DNA from: Huintestinicola sp050874005
Lineage (GTDB): Bacteria > Bacillota > Clostridia > Oscillospirales > Ruminococcaceae
Assembly: GCF_050874005.1 (NCBI RefSeq)
Contig: NZ_JBNMJV010000023.1
Span: forward strand, 1-46,068
DNA length: 46,068 nucleotides
Direction of reading: 5' to 3'
The translations under genes and the position numbers were made by a program. Below are positions 7,571 through 15,531 of the stretch, one piece after another; position 1 is the stretch's first letter, and each line of letters begins with the position of its first letter. Below the pieces are notes generated by a model. That model searched no databases, was not told the origin of the DNA, and saw only the letters and a list, made by a program, of their open reading frames with translations.

Positions 7571-8932
7571 TCAATTCGTTAGCTTATTTTCCCTTGACAG
7601 CTTTCTGCCCAGATAGCCGATATCGTATGTTCCGCTTTCAAATGCGCTGTCTCTGATAAGGGAGAGCTGGAAATCTATGTTGGTATCCACTCCCTCGACG
7701 ATGAACTCCGCCAATGCCCATTTCATTTTGGCAATGGCTTCCTCTCTTGTGGGGGCGTGGACTATGAGCTTGGCTATCATACTGTCGTAGTAGGGGGGAA
7801 TGGTGTAGCCCTGATATACGGAGCTGTCCACACGTATGCCGGGTCCTCCCGGAATGTGGAGCGCAGTTATCTGTCCGGGACTTGGGCGGAAATTGAAATC
7901 GGGATTTTCCGCATTTATACGGCACTCGATGGAATGGCCTGTGATGGAGATATCCTTTTGTGTAAAGGGAAGTCTTGCACCGTCGGCTATCTTTATCTGG
8001 TGCTTGACCAGGTCTATGCCTGTTACGGCTTCGGTTATGGGGTGCTCCACCTGGATACGGGTGTTCATTTCCATAAAGTAGAAGCGTCTGCCCGAGTCCA
8101 CAAGGAACTCGATGGTGCCTGCGTTGGTGTAGCCGCATACTCTTGCCGCTGTCACCGCCGCACGTCCCATTTTTTCACGAAGCTCGGGAGTCATAATGGG
8201 GGAGGGGGTCTCCTCCAGCACCTTCTGATTTCTCCTTTGCATTGAGCAGTCACGCTCACCTAAGTACACGGTATTTCCGAATTTGTCGGCGAGTATCTGC
8301 ACCTCGATATGCTTGGGATTTACGATAAATTTCTCCATATAGATGCTGTCGTCGCCGAAGAAATTCTTCGCTTCCTGCTTTGCGGCGATTATGGCGTCCT
8401 CAAGATCCTCGGGGCGTTCAACGAGACGTATGCCACGTCCGCCGCCGCCTGCGGAAGCCTTTACCATAAGGGGACAGCCGATCTCGGCGCAGAGCCTTTT
8501 GGCGGTCTCCATATCGGGGACTGCTCCGTCGGAGCCGGGGATAACGGGTACTCCCGCCGCTTTCATTGCCTTTTTTGCAGCCGCCTTATCGCCAAGCATA
8601 CTGATAGACTTGGGACGGGGGCCTATGAAAACTATGTTATTTTCCTCGCACATACGGGCAAAATCCGCATTCTCGGAGAGAAAGCCGAAGCCCGGGTGGA
8701 TAGCCTCCGCTCCTGTCATTTTGCAGGCTTCTATGAGGGCTGCGGCGTTTAAATAGCTGTCCTTGGTGGCAGGGGGACCTATGCATACGCTTTCGTCGGC
8801 GATCTGAGCGTGGAGAGCGTGCTTGTCGGCGGTGGAATAGACGGTGACGGTGTGTATTCCAAGCTCCCTGCAAGCTCTGATTATTCTGACGGCGATCTCG
8901 CCTCGGTTAGCTATAAGAACTTTTTTAAACAT
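7571..8932 (-). CDS. accC: Acetyl-CoA carboxylase, biotin carboxylase subunit
   Basis: A 453-residue protein with the biotin carboxylase N-domain (KVLIANRGEIAVRIIRACRE), the ATP-grasp glycine loop (KASAGGGGRGIR near residue 160), the active-site region (EMNTRIQVEHPITEAVTG near residue 285) and the C-terminal domain. It carboxylates the biotin on AccB using ATP and bicarbonate. Length is the usual one for AccC. It follows fabZ with a 22-bp gap in the same operon. Confidence 0.98.
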   Translation of the reverse strand: MFKKVLIANRGEIAVRIIRACRELGIHTVTVYSTADKHALHAQIADESVCIGPPATKDSYLNAAALIEACKMTGAEAIHPGFGFLSENADFARMCEENNIVFIGPRPKSISMLGDKAAAKKAMKAAGVPVIPGSDGAVPDMETAKRLCAEIGCPLMVKASAGGGGRGIRLVERPEDLEDAIIAAKQEAKNFFGDDSIYMEKFIVNPKHIEVQILADKFGNTVYLGERDCSMQRRNQKVLEETPSPIMTPELREKMGRAAVTAARVCGYTNAGTIEFLVDSGRRFYFMEMNTRIQVEHPITEAVTGIDLVKHQIKIADGARLPFTQKDISITGHSIECRINAENPDFNFRPSPGQITALHIPGGPGIRVDSSVYQGYTIPPYYDSMIAKLIVHAPTREEAIAKMKWALAEFIVEGVDTNIDFQLSLIRDSAFESGTYDIGYLGRKLSRENKLTN

Positions 8933-8954
8933 TTTTACTCAGAGCCTTTCGGGT

Positions 8955-9380
8955 TTACTTTATGGCAAAGGTGATCTCGGCGGTAACTGCTTTTTCGCCG
9001 TTTACGGTGCATATTCCCTTTCCTACGCCGATGGGTCCCTTGACCTTGATTATCTCAACTTCGATCTTGAGCCTGTCCCCGGGGACTACCTGTCTGCGGA
9101 ATTTCGCTTCCTTTATTCCGCCGAAAAAGCCTATCTTGCCCTTGCTTTCGGGGAGGGTGAGCATTGCCGCACAGCCTGCCTGCGCCATCATCTCTACCAT
9201 AAGCACGCCCGGTACTACGGGATAATCGGGGAAATGTCCCTTGAACCAGAATTCCTCGGGGGTCATATTTTTATATGCCACCACACGCTTGCCCGGCTCC
9301 AGCTCCTCTATCTCGTCAATGAGGAGAAAGGGGTCACGGTGGGGGATAAGTTCCTTTATCTGTTCCTTGTTGTAAAGCAT
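8955..9380 (-). CDS. fabZ: 3-hydroxyacyl-ACP dehydratase
   Basis: A 141-residue hotdog-fold protein with the FabZ signature KGHFPDYPVVPGVLMVEMMAQAG; the His and the Glu of this stretch form the active site. It dehydrates beta-hydroxyacyl-ACP to trans-2-enoyl-ACP in each elongation cycle. No fabM or second dehydratase is visible in the cluster, so how unsaturated chains are made is not shown here. It starts 12 bp after accB. Confidence 0.97.
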   Translation of the reverse strand: MLYNKEQIKELIPHRDPFLLIDEIEELEPGKRVVAYKNMTPEEFWFKGHFPDYPVVPGVLMVEMMAQAGCAAMLTLPESKGKIGFFGGIKEAKFRRQVVPGDRLKIEVEIIKVKGPIGVGKGICTVNGEKAVTAEITFAIK

Positions 9381-9392
9381 TGCACGTCCTCC

Positions 9393-9875
9393 TTAACCGA
9401 TTATCATTACAGGCTGGTCAAACTCCACAGCCTCGCCGTTTTTCACAAGAAGCTTCTTGACGGTGCCGTCAACGGGGCAGGGTATCTCGTTCATTATCTT
9501 CATAGACTCGATTATCATTACGATATCTCCACGTTTTACCTTCTGTCCCACCTGGACGAAGGGGGGCTTGTCGGGGGCGGGGGAGGAGTAATATGTGCCT
9601 ACTATGGGGGCTTTTACAGTCTCGCCTTCGGCTGCCTGCTCGGAGGGCTTAGCTTCCGATTTGGCAGGAGCTGCTTCGGCTGCCTGAGCTGCCATAGGTG
9701 CGGCAAAGACGGGCTGTGCAGGGGGCGGGGGAGGAGGGAGAGGACGTCCCTTGATAACGAGCTTTGCGCCGATATCCTCGTCCTCAAGGCGTATCTCGCC
9801 CAGATCTTTTTCTTTTATGATGTCCGCAAGAGCGGCAATATCCTCTATTTCAAGGTCAAAGGGCAATGTACCCAT
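9393..9875 (-). CDS. accB: Biotin carboxyl carrier protein of acetyl-CoA carboxylase
   Basis: 160 residues: a short N-terminal helical domain (FDLEIEDIAALADIIKEKDLGEIRLED), a proline/alanine-rich flexible linker (about residues 47-85, with a run of six prolines), and the biotinyl domain ending at PVMIIG. The biotinylated Lys lies in IIESMKIMNEIPC; the usual AMKM/AMKL motif here reads SMKI, an allowed variant. It shuttles carboxybiotin between AccC and AccAD. The start is ATG 9875, with AAAGGA upstream, 26 bp after fabF. Confidence 0.96.
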   Translation of the reverse strand: MGTLPFDLEIEDIAALADIIKEKDLGEIRLEDEDIGAKLVIKGRPLPPPPPPAQPVFAAPMAAQAAEAAPAKSEAKPSEQAAEGETVKAPIVGTYYSSPAPDKPPFVQVGQKVKRGDIVMIIESMKIMNEIPCPVDGTVKKLLVKNGEAVEFDQPVMIIG

Positions 9876-9901
9876 TTCTTTTCAGTCCTTTCGGGTTTCG
9901 C

Positions 9902-11137
9902 TTATTCTGCGTATTTCTTGAAGCAAAGTGTGGCGTTGTGTCCGCCGAAGCCAAGGTTATTGGTGAGGGCGGCGTTTACCGTCATATTTCTGTTTCCGTC
10001 GGTGCAGTTGTCAAGGTCGCACTCGGGGTCGGGCACTTTAAAGCCTACGGTCTTATGCACAAAGTCCTCCTTGCAGGAGAGGGCAGTTACTATTGCTTCT
10101 ACTGCGCCTGCGGCTCCTAAAAGGTGACCTGTCATTGACTTGGTGGAGTTTACCACTACCTTCTTTGCGGCGTCGCCCAGAGCAAGCTTTATTGCTGTTG
10201 TTTCGCAGAGGTCGTTTAAATGTGTGGAGGTGCCGTGAGCGTTGATATAGTCGATATCCTCGGGGGCAAGTCCTGCTTCTTCATATGCCTGTCTGATAGC
10301 TGCTGCGGCTGCTTCGCCTGCAGGGTCGGGAGAGGTCATATGGTATGCGTCGCAGGTTGCGCCGTAGCCTGCTATTTCGGCGTATATCTTTGCGCCTCTT
10401 GCCTTGGCGTGCTCCATTTCCTCGAGAATGAGCATACCGCTTCCCTCACCCAGAACAAAGCCGTTTCTTTCGGCGTCAAAGGGAATGGAGCATCTCTCAA
10501 GGTCGGTGGAACGGGAGAGGGCTTTCATATTATTGAAGCCTGCAAGGGCAAACTCGTTTACGCAGGCTTCTGCTCCGCCTGCTATGCACACGTCAAGATA
10601 GCCGTCCTTTATTCGTCTGAAGGCTTCGCCCACAGCGTGGGTGGAGGAGGCGCAGGCGGTGGTGGTGCAGTAGTTTGCACCCTTGAATTTGGTCTTCATC
10701 GAAATTGTGCCTGCTGCCATATTTGCGATCATTGCGGGGATATAGAACACGGAAACTCTTCCGGGACCCTTTTCCATATACTTTGCATATTCCTGCATTG
10801 TAAGGTCAAGTCCGCCTATGCCTACGCCTGCGATAACGCCCGCTCTGTAGGGGTCGATATCCTCAAACTTGGTGCCTGCGTCCGACAATGCCTCAAGTGC
10901 GGCATAGACTGCAAACTGGGTAAATCTGTCAAGCCTTTTGGCTTCCTTCTTGTCAACATATTTTTCAATGGAAAATTCCTTTACGGGAGCGCCGATACGT
11001 ACCTCGAAGCCCTCGCTTATCATATCGTCAAGAAAGCTGAAGCCCAGCTTGTTTGCCTTGATATTGCTCCAGAATTCTTCAAGGGAGTTTCCTAAGGGGG
11101 ATACGACTCCCATTCCTGTGACTGCAACTCTTCTCAT
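9902..11137 (-). CDS. fabF: 3-oxoacyl-ACP synthase II
   Basis: A 411-residue elongating ketosynthase with the full Cys-His-His triad: Cys in TTACASSTHAVGEAF near residue 164, His in NAHGTSTHLND near 302, and His in SMTGHLLGAAGAVEA near 339. It condenses malonyl-ACP with acyl-ACP. The N-terminal RRVAVTGMGVVSPLGN is typical. It lies between fabG and accB in the same operon, 45 bp after fabG. Confidence 0.98.
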   Translation of the reverse strand: MRRVAVTGMGVVSPLGNSLEEFWSNIKANKLGFSFLDDMISEGFEVRIGAPVKEFSIEKYVDKKEAKRLDRFTQFAVYAALEALSDAGTKFEDIDPYRAGVIAGVGIGGLDLTMQEYAKYMEKGPGRVSVFYIPAMIANMAAGTISMKTKFKGANYCTTTACASSTHAVGEAFRRIKDGYLDVCIAGGAEACVNEFALAGFNNMKALSRSTDLERCSIPFDAERNGFVLGEGSGMLILEEMEHAKARGAKIYAEIAGYGATCDAYHMTSPDPAGEAAAAAIRQAYEEAGLAPEDIDYINAHGTSTHLNDLCETTAIKLALGDAAKKVVVNSTKSMTGHLLGAAGAVEAIVTALSCKEDFVHKTVGFKVPDPECDLDNCTDGNRNMTVNAALTNNLGFGGHNATLCFKKYAE

Positions 11138-11182
11138 ACATCCGATCCTTTCGTGGTTGATTTTACGTGTATACGGCAGCTG

Positions 11183-11920
11183 TTACATTGAAATGCCGCC
11201 GGAAATTTCGATGACCTGTCCTGTTACATAGGAGGCGTCATCGGAGGCGAGGAAGGATACAACTCCTGCGATCTCTTCGGGCTCGCCGTAACGCTTCATT
11301 GCTATCTGGGCAAGCATTGCGGCTTTCTGCTCCTCGGTGAGCTTATCGGTCATGGGGGTGTGGATAAAGCCGGGTGCTACGGCGTTGCAGGTGACATTTC
11401 TTGCGCCCAGCTCCTTGGCTACTGTCTTTGTCATACCGATTATAGCGGCTTTGGAGGCACTATAGTTTATTTGTCCGGGGTTGCCGTAAAGTCCTGCTAC
11501 GGAAGCGAGGTTGATGATACGTCCGCTTCTCTGGCGCATCATTACATTGCCGACAAATTTGGTCATATTGAACACGCTCTTCTGGTTTACGGCGATGACC
11601 ATATCGTACTGTTCCTCCGGCATTCTTGCCATAAGTCCGTCTCTGGTGATGCCTGCGTTGTTTACGAGGACGTCAATTGTGCCGAAACGCTCCTTGACTG
11701 CCTTTACCATTGCTTCGCACTGGTCGAACTTTGACACGTCTGCGCAGAATATCTCCGCTTCTACTCCGAGAGCCTTTACCTTGTCAACGATATCATTGTT
11801 TTCAAACATTGTCATATTGAGGTCGTTGAATGCGATGTTCATTCCGTCTTTTGCAAGTCTCAGAGCAATGGCTGCGCCTATTCCTCTGGACGAGCCTGTG
11901 ATTATAGCTGTTTTTGCCAT
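11183..11920 (-). CDS. fabG: 3-oxoacyl-ACP reductase
   Basis: A 245-residue short-chain dehydrogenase. The NADPH site TGSSRGIGAAIALRLA lies at the N-terminus, NNAGITRDGLM near residue 90, and the catalytic Tyr and Lys in YSASKAAIIGMTK near 152. It reduces 3-oxoacyl-ACP. The start is ATG 11920 (MAKTAIIT), with AAGGAAGG upstream; the frame upstream to 11983 is part of a structured leader and was rejected. The 161-bp gap to fabK is the longest inside the operon and holds a predicted three-way RNA junction. Confidence 0.97.
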   Translation of the reverse strand: MAKTAIITGSSRGIGAAIALRLAKDGMNIAFNDLNMTMFENNDIVDKVKALGVEAEIFCADVSKFDQCEAMVKAVKERFGTIDVLVNNAGITRDGLMARMPEEQYDMVIAVNQKSVFNMTKFVGNVMMRQRSGRIINLASVAGLYGNPGQINYSASKAAIIGMTKTVAKELGARNVTCNAVAPGFIHTPMTDKLTEEQKAAMLAQIAMKRYGEPEEIAGVVSFLASDDASYVTGQVIEISGGISM

Positions 11921-11941
11921 TTTTGATCCTTCCTTTCTTGA

Positions 11942-12021
11942 GAGTTTTGTGGTTTCCGTAAGGAAATCTTTGTCGTCAGACAAAGAAACAAAACTCGGAT
12001 TGAAAATCTTTGATTTTCAAT
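11942..12021 (-). promoter_or_regulatory. Structured leader RNA between fabK and fabG (three-way junction plus hairpin)
   Basis: On the transcript of the minus strand there is first a 10-bp hairpin (11999-12008/12012-12021). A three-way junction follows, with an outer 9-bp stem (11942-11950/11988-11996) enclosing a 5-bp hairpin (11953-11957/11962-11966) and a 7-bp hairpin (11968-11974/11979-11985). The fabG ribosome site follows directly. All these pairings are perfect in the sequence. The role, such as attenuation, mRNA processing or ligand sensing, is inference. Confidence 0.5.
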
Positions 12022-12081
12022 CATTCCTCCGTATATAGAAGTGTTGTTATTGTATTTATTGACAGAAAATGGGTGTGTCAA

Positions 12082-13011
12082 TCAGAAATCTACGCCGAGA
12101 AGCTTGCCTGCCTGCTGGGAAAGCTCGGTCATTATCTGCTTTACGGGCTTTACCTCGTTTATCATTCCTGCGATAAGTCCGCAGAGCATTGAGCCTTCGT
12201 CGGTGTTGCCGTCAACAACTGCCTTTCTGAGAGAGCCTACGGTGAGTGCTTCGAAATCCTCGGGGGGAGCAGCTTTCTTTTCCATTTCCTGGAGCTGCTT
12301 TGTGTACTTGCTCTTTATGCAGCGGCAGGGGCTTCCCGAATAGAAGCCTGTGATGGCGTTGTCGGTGTCCTTTGCCTTGATAACGGCGTTTTTGTAGTTC
12401 TCGTGTATCTGACATTCGTCGGAGGCAAGGAAGCGTGTGCCTATCTGAACGCCCTCTGCGCCAAGCATAAAGGATGCGGCAATTCCTCTGCCGTCCGCAA
12501 TTCCGCCTGCGGCGATAACTGGCACGCTTACTGCGTCGACTACCTGGGGAACAAGGCACATTGTGGTATTCTGACCGATATGTCCGCCCGACTCGGTGCC
12601 CTCTGCGATAACTGCGTCTGCGCCGATGCGCTCAAGTCTTTTTGCAAGGGCTACGGAGGGTACTACGGGAATTACCTTGATGCCTGCCTCTTTCCAGGCT
12701 GCGATGTACTGTCCGGGGTTTCCTGCGCCTGTGGTGACGAAGGACACGCCCTCTTCAATTACCAGCTTTGCAAGCTCCTCTGCGTTGGGGGACATAAGCA
12801 TTATGTTTACGCCGAAGGGCTTGTCTGTAAGCTCCTTGCACTTTCTTATCTCGCTTCTCAGGTAGTCAATGGGTGCGCTGCCGCCTGCGATTATGCCTGC
12901 GCCGCCTGCGTTAGATACTGCGGAGGCAAGCTTGCTTTCTGCTATCCACGCCATTCCGCCCTGGATTATGGGCTTTTCAATTCCGAGAAGCTCGGTCACT
13001 CTGTTTTTCAT
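12082..13011 (-). CDS. fabK: Enoyl-ACP reductase II (FMN-dependent)
   Basis: A 309-residue TIM-barrel flavoprotein of the FabK/nitronate monooxygenase family. Motifs are ELLGIEKPIIQGGMAWIA at the N-terminus, TTGAGNPGQYIAAWKEAGIKVIPVV, GTESGGHIGQNTTMCLVPQV, and VIAAGGIADGRGIAASFMLGAEGVQIGTRFLA for the FMN phosphate site. Within a fab operon it is the enoyl reductase of each cycle, replacing FabI, and would be expected to tolerate FabI-directed inhibitors (known for FabK in other bacteria). The start is ATG 13011 with GAAAGGAAC upstream. Confidence 0.96.
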   Translation of the reverse strand: MKNRVTELLGIEKPIIQGGMAWIAESKLASAVSNAGGAGIIAGGSAPIDYLRSEIRKCKELTDKPFGVNIMLMSPNAEELAKLVIEEGVSFVTTGAGNPGQYIAAWKEAGIKVIPVVPSVALAKRLERIGADAVIAEGTESGGHIGQNTTMCLVPQVVDAVSVPVIAAGGIADGRGIAASFMLGAEGVQIGTRFLASDECQIHENYKNAVIKAKDTDNAITGFYSGSPCRCIKSKYTKQLQEMEKKAAPPEDFEALTVGSLRKAVVDGNTDEGSMLCGLIAGMINEVKPVKQIMTELSQQAGKLLGVDF

Positions 13012-13032
13012 ATGTGATGTTCCTTTCTGAGT

Positions 13033-13188
13033 TTATTTCTTCTTTCCTTTAAAATGCCGTATCAGCAAAACTGCGGCGGTTATAACTCCAATAACAAGAA
13101 TTATGGGCAGGAGAGATCCCGAAGTGTCCATTTCAATTACAGGGTCGTCTACAACGTCCGCAAATCGTGTGTAATATATGCCGTTCAT
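13033..13188 (-). CDS. 51-residue single-pass membrane protein inside the fab operon
   Basis: A short open frame lies between fabH and fabK on the same strand: ATG at 13186-13188 preceded by GAAAGGAAAG, TAA at 13033-13035. Translation begins MNGIYYTRFADVVDDPVIEM, then a SGSLLP turn and one strongly hydrophobic helix (IILVIGVITAAVLLI, about residues 29-43), then the basic tail RHFKGKKK. By the positive-inside rule the N-terminal 25 residues would face outside. Gaps are 13 bp to fabH and 21 bp to fabK, so the gene is well packed in the operon. I know no named family. In many related fab clusters the ACP gene takes this slot. It could tether or regulate the Fab enzymes at the membrane, but that is conjecture. 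Confidence 0.7.
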   Translation of the reverse strand: MNGIYYTRFADVVDDPVIEMDTSGSLLPIILVIGVITAAVLLIRHFKGKKK

Positions 13189-13201
13189 ACGCTTTCCTTT
13201 C

Positions 13202-14200
13202 TCAATACTCGATTATTACCGAGCCGAGTGTCAGTCCTGCGCCGAAGCCTACGAGACATACCTTCATTCCACGTTTCAGCACGCCCTTTTCGACTGCCTC
13301 GTTGAGGGCGATGGGAATGGAGGCGCTGGAGGTGTTGCCGTGCATATCAATATTCGTGAAGAATTTATCCATCGAAACGCCCAGATTTTTTGCGGCGGTC
13401 TCGATAATTCTGATATTCGCCTGGTGGGGAATGAAAAGGTCGATATCCGAAATGTCAAGGCTTATCTTGTCCGCTGCGTTCTTTGCGGCGGTGGGGAGCG
13501 CCTTGGTGGCGAATTTATATACTTCCTTGCCGTCCTGGATAAGAAGTCTGTGGTCAACGGAGGGGTCGGTCTCGTCGTCAACGGTGAAATGATCTTCGGT
13601 GGTGAAGGGGCTGTGGGGATACTGGTTCTTGGCGTAGAGGAATTTTGCACCCGTTCCGTCAGCTCCCAGCCAGCTTGTGAAAAGCTTGTCAGATCTTTCC
13701 AGTATCACCGCTGCTGCTCCGTCTCCGAAAAGCACGCAGGAGGAACGGTCGGCAAAGTTTGTGATATAGGAAAGGTTCTCGTTGGCGGACACAAGCACAT
13801 ATTTAAGGTTCTCGTCCGTTGCAAGGAAACGGCAGGCGGTATCTACCGCATACACAAAACCCGAGCAGGCTGCTCCAAGGTCAAATGCCGCTGCATTTAC
13901 CGCACCTGTTTCACGCTGGATAAGGCAGGAGGCGGAGGGGGTCACAAAATCGTTTGTGATGGTGGAGGAGATTATAAGACCGATATCTTTGGGGTCTATA
14001 CCTGCTCTTTCTATCGCCTGCTTTGATGCCATTGCTCCCATATACCAGGTAGGCTCGCAGTTGGACATTCTTCTCTGTCCGATGCCTGTTCGTGTTCTGA
14101 TCCACTCGTCGTTTGTTTCAACGATCTTTGCCATATCGTCGTTGGTTACTGCAAGCAGGGGAGCGTAGCCGCCTGTTGACACAATATTTATTCCGCTCAT
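13202..14200 (-). CDS. fabH: 3-oxoacyl-ACP synthase III
   Basis: A 332-residue initiating ketosynthase. The active Cys lies in DLGAACSGFVYAVDTA near residue 110, the His in LFIPHQANIRIIETAA near 250, and the Asn in DMHGNTSSASIPIAL near 280. It condenses acyl-CoA with malonyl-ACP to start each chain. The likely start is ATG 14200 (MSGINIVSTG), since the TTG at 14212 would touch the AAAGGA site. It is the first gene of the minus-strand operon, with a promoter at 14346-14375. Confidence 0.97.
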   Translation of the reverse strand: MSGINIVSTGGYAPLLAVTNDDMAKIVETNDEWIRTRTGIGQRRMSNCEPTWYMGAMASKQAIERAGIDPKDIGLIISSTITNDFVTPSASCLIQRETGAVNAAAFDLGAACSGFVYAVDTACRFLATDENLKYVLVSANENLSYITNFADRSSCVLFGDGAAAVILERSDKLFTSWLGADGTGAKFLYAKNQYPHSPFTTEDHFTVDDETDPSVDHRLLIQDGKEVYKFATKALPTAAKNAADKISLDISDIDLFIPHQANIRIIETAAKNLGVSMDKFFTNIDMHGNTSSASIPIALNEAVEKGVLKRGMKVCLVGFGAGLTLGSVIIEY

Positions 14201-14330
14201 CTGACTTATCAATCCTTTCGGGTCACTTGCCCGGAGCTATGGAAATCTGATTTTCCGGGCGTTATACTATTGTAATTTATGATAAAATATGTTATTATAA
14301 TTAGTGTGGCGAATATCTCCCCACACACAG

Positions 14331-14351
14331 TACAATACATTATATATTGTA
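14331..14351. promoter_or_regulatory. Imperfect 21-bp palindrome overlapping the fab operon -10
   Basis: The arms TACAATA and TATTGTA match perfectly across a 7-bp centre. The right arm coincides with the -10 hexamer of the leftward promoter, as expected for a repressor site. The regulator is unknown; a FabT-like factor is one option, but its known consensus is not seen. Confidence 0.4.
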
Positions 14352-14375
14352 ATATATTTTAACGGCTCTTGTCAA
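14346..14375 (-). promoter_or_regulatory. Promoter of the fab/acc operon
   Basis: Minus strand TTGACA (14370-14375), 18-bp spacer, TACAAT (14346-14351). The predicted leader to the fabH ATG is roughly 140 nt. Confidence 0.6.
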
Positions 14376-14464
14376 CTGATATTTTGGTAATTTTGAAAAA
14401 ATTTACTGATGAATGTTCAAGTGATACAAAGAATTTGGCCGAAATTTGTCACTATCGGCATTTT

Positions 14465-14493
14465 TTATACGTGGCGTAAAATTATATTATAAT
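14465..14493 (+). promoter_or_regulatory. Promoter of the fabD-aroE operon
   Basis: TTATAC (14465-14470), 17-bp spacer, TATAAT (14488-14493), 43 bp before the fabD ATG. The -35 element is weak. Confidence 0.45.
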
Positions 14494-14536
14494 AATACTT
14501 ATTGTGATATCAATAAAATTTTCGGAGGTTTTGCAG

Positions 14537-15457
14537 ATGACAGCGGAAAAAACAGTTTTTTTATTTTCGGGACAGGGTTCTCAGTATGCGGGTATGGGCG
14601 TTTCTCTTATTGAAAAATATCCCGAGCTTAGAGGCATTTTTGACGAGGCAAGCGATATTTTAGGCTTCGACCTTTTTGACAAGTGTGCAAATGCGCCCGA
14701 GGAGGAGCTTGCAAGGACGGTAGTTTCTCAGCCCGGTATTATGGCGGTGTCCCTTTGCGCTGCCGAGGCTCTTAAAATAAACGGCATCAACGCTTCTGCG
14801 GCGGCGGGTCATTCGCTGGGCGAGTATGCGGCGATGGTTTATACGGGAATGGTTTCACGTGCCGACGGTTTCAGGCTCATCAAGGCGAGAAGTGAGGCTA
14901 TGCAGAAGGCTGCCGAAGCAAACAAGGGCGCTATGTATGCCATTATCGGCAAGAGTGTAGAGGAAATTGAAAAGGTTTGCTCCGAGACAGAGGGCTATGT
15001 TCTTCCCGTAAACTACAATTCCTCCGTTCAGACGGTAATTGCAGGCGAGGAGGACGCTGCAAAGGCGGCTGCGGACGCTCTGGCAGCTATGGGCGCAAGG
15101 GCTATAAAGCTTAATGTGGCTTCTGCGTTCCACTCAAAGCTTATGCAGAGTGCGGCTGATGAGTTCAAGCCTGCGGCGGAGAAAATTGTATTTTCTGAGC
15201 CGAAGATAAAGATGTTCTCCAATATTACGGGCAAAGTGCTTGATGATATTTCCGATATGCCGGGACGACTTGCAAAGCACATCGTTTCTCCCGTAAGATT
15301 TACGGACGAGCTTGCAGCTCTCAGCGAGATGGGTTATGACACATTTATTGAGTGCGGTCCAAACAAGGTGCTTGCGGGTCTTGTGAAGAAAACTCTCAAG
15401 GGCGTTGATATTTATAATGTTCAGGACGCTGACAGCCTTGCTAAGGTTATTGGATAA
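14537..15457 (+). CDS. fabD: Malonyl-CoA:ACP transacylase
   Basis: A 306-residue protein with VFLFSGQGSQYAGMGVSL at the start, the nucleophile elbow GHSLGEYAAMVYTG near residue 90, and a His in NVASAFHSKLMQ near 200. It loads malonyl groups onto ACP for FabH and FabF. The start is ATG 14537, with CGGAGG upstream. The gene is divergent from the rest of the fab operon and leads a plus-strand operon with aroE; in many Clostridia it lies inside the fab cluster. Confidence 0.97.
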   Translation: MTAEKTVFLFSGQGSQYAGMGVSLIEKYPELRGIFDEASDILGFDLFDKCANAPEEELARTVVSQPGIMAVSLCAAEALKINGINASAAAGHSLGEYAAMVYTGMVSRADGFRLIKARSEAMQKAAEANKGAMYAIIGKSVEEIEKVCSETEGYVLPVNYNSSVQTVIAGEEDAAKAAADALAAMGARAIKLNVASAFHSKLMQSAADEFKPAAEKIVFSEPKIKMFSNITGKVLDDISDMPGRLAKHIVSPVRFTDELAALSEMGYDTFIECGPNKVLAGLVKKTLKGVDIYNVQDADSLAKVIG

Positions 15458-15531
15458 ATACCATATATAGTAAATTTTTACAGGTATACTATTATATATA
15501 GTATTTCACTGAAAGAAAGGATCGAAAAAAT

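Larger units (their letters stand above)
14201..14536. other. Divergent fabH/fabD control region
   Basis: About 335 bp, AT-rich, non-coding. It contains the promoter for the leftward operon (14346-14375) with an imperfect palindrome over its -10 (14331-14351). It also holds a weak rightward promoter for fabD with -10 TATAAT at 14488-14493, and a small stem (14438-14442/14455-14459, gccga/tcggc) followed by a T run. No FapR-type operator (the TTAGTACC-type palindrome) is visible. Confidence 0.65.

Noticed and set aside
8844..10127. Long plus-strand open frame opposite accC, fabZ, accB and fabF
   Set aside because: It spans several firmly identified minus-strand genes and has low-complexity Cys/Tyr/Gly-rich content, typical of an antisense shadow.
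10220..11095. Plus-strand 291-residue frame opposite fabF
   Set aside because: Shadow of fabF; Cys/Gly-rich and without a ribosome site or known family.
11923..12025. Short minus-strand frame (MIENQRFSIR...) in the fabK-fabG gap
   Set aside because: The ATG directly touches its GGAGGA, and the sequence is occupied by strong RNA stems; no family is visible.
13178..14026. Plus-strand 282-residue frame opposite fabH
   Set aside because: Shadow of fabH, which has all catalytic residues on the minus strand.
14201..14536. FapR operator for the fab genes
   Set aside because: The known FapR palindrome (TTAGTACC-type) is not present, so only a generic palindrome is reported.
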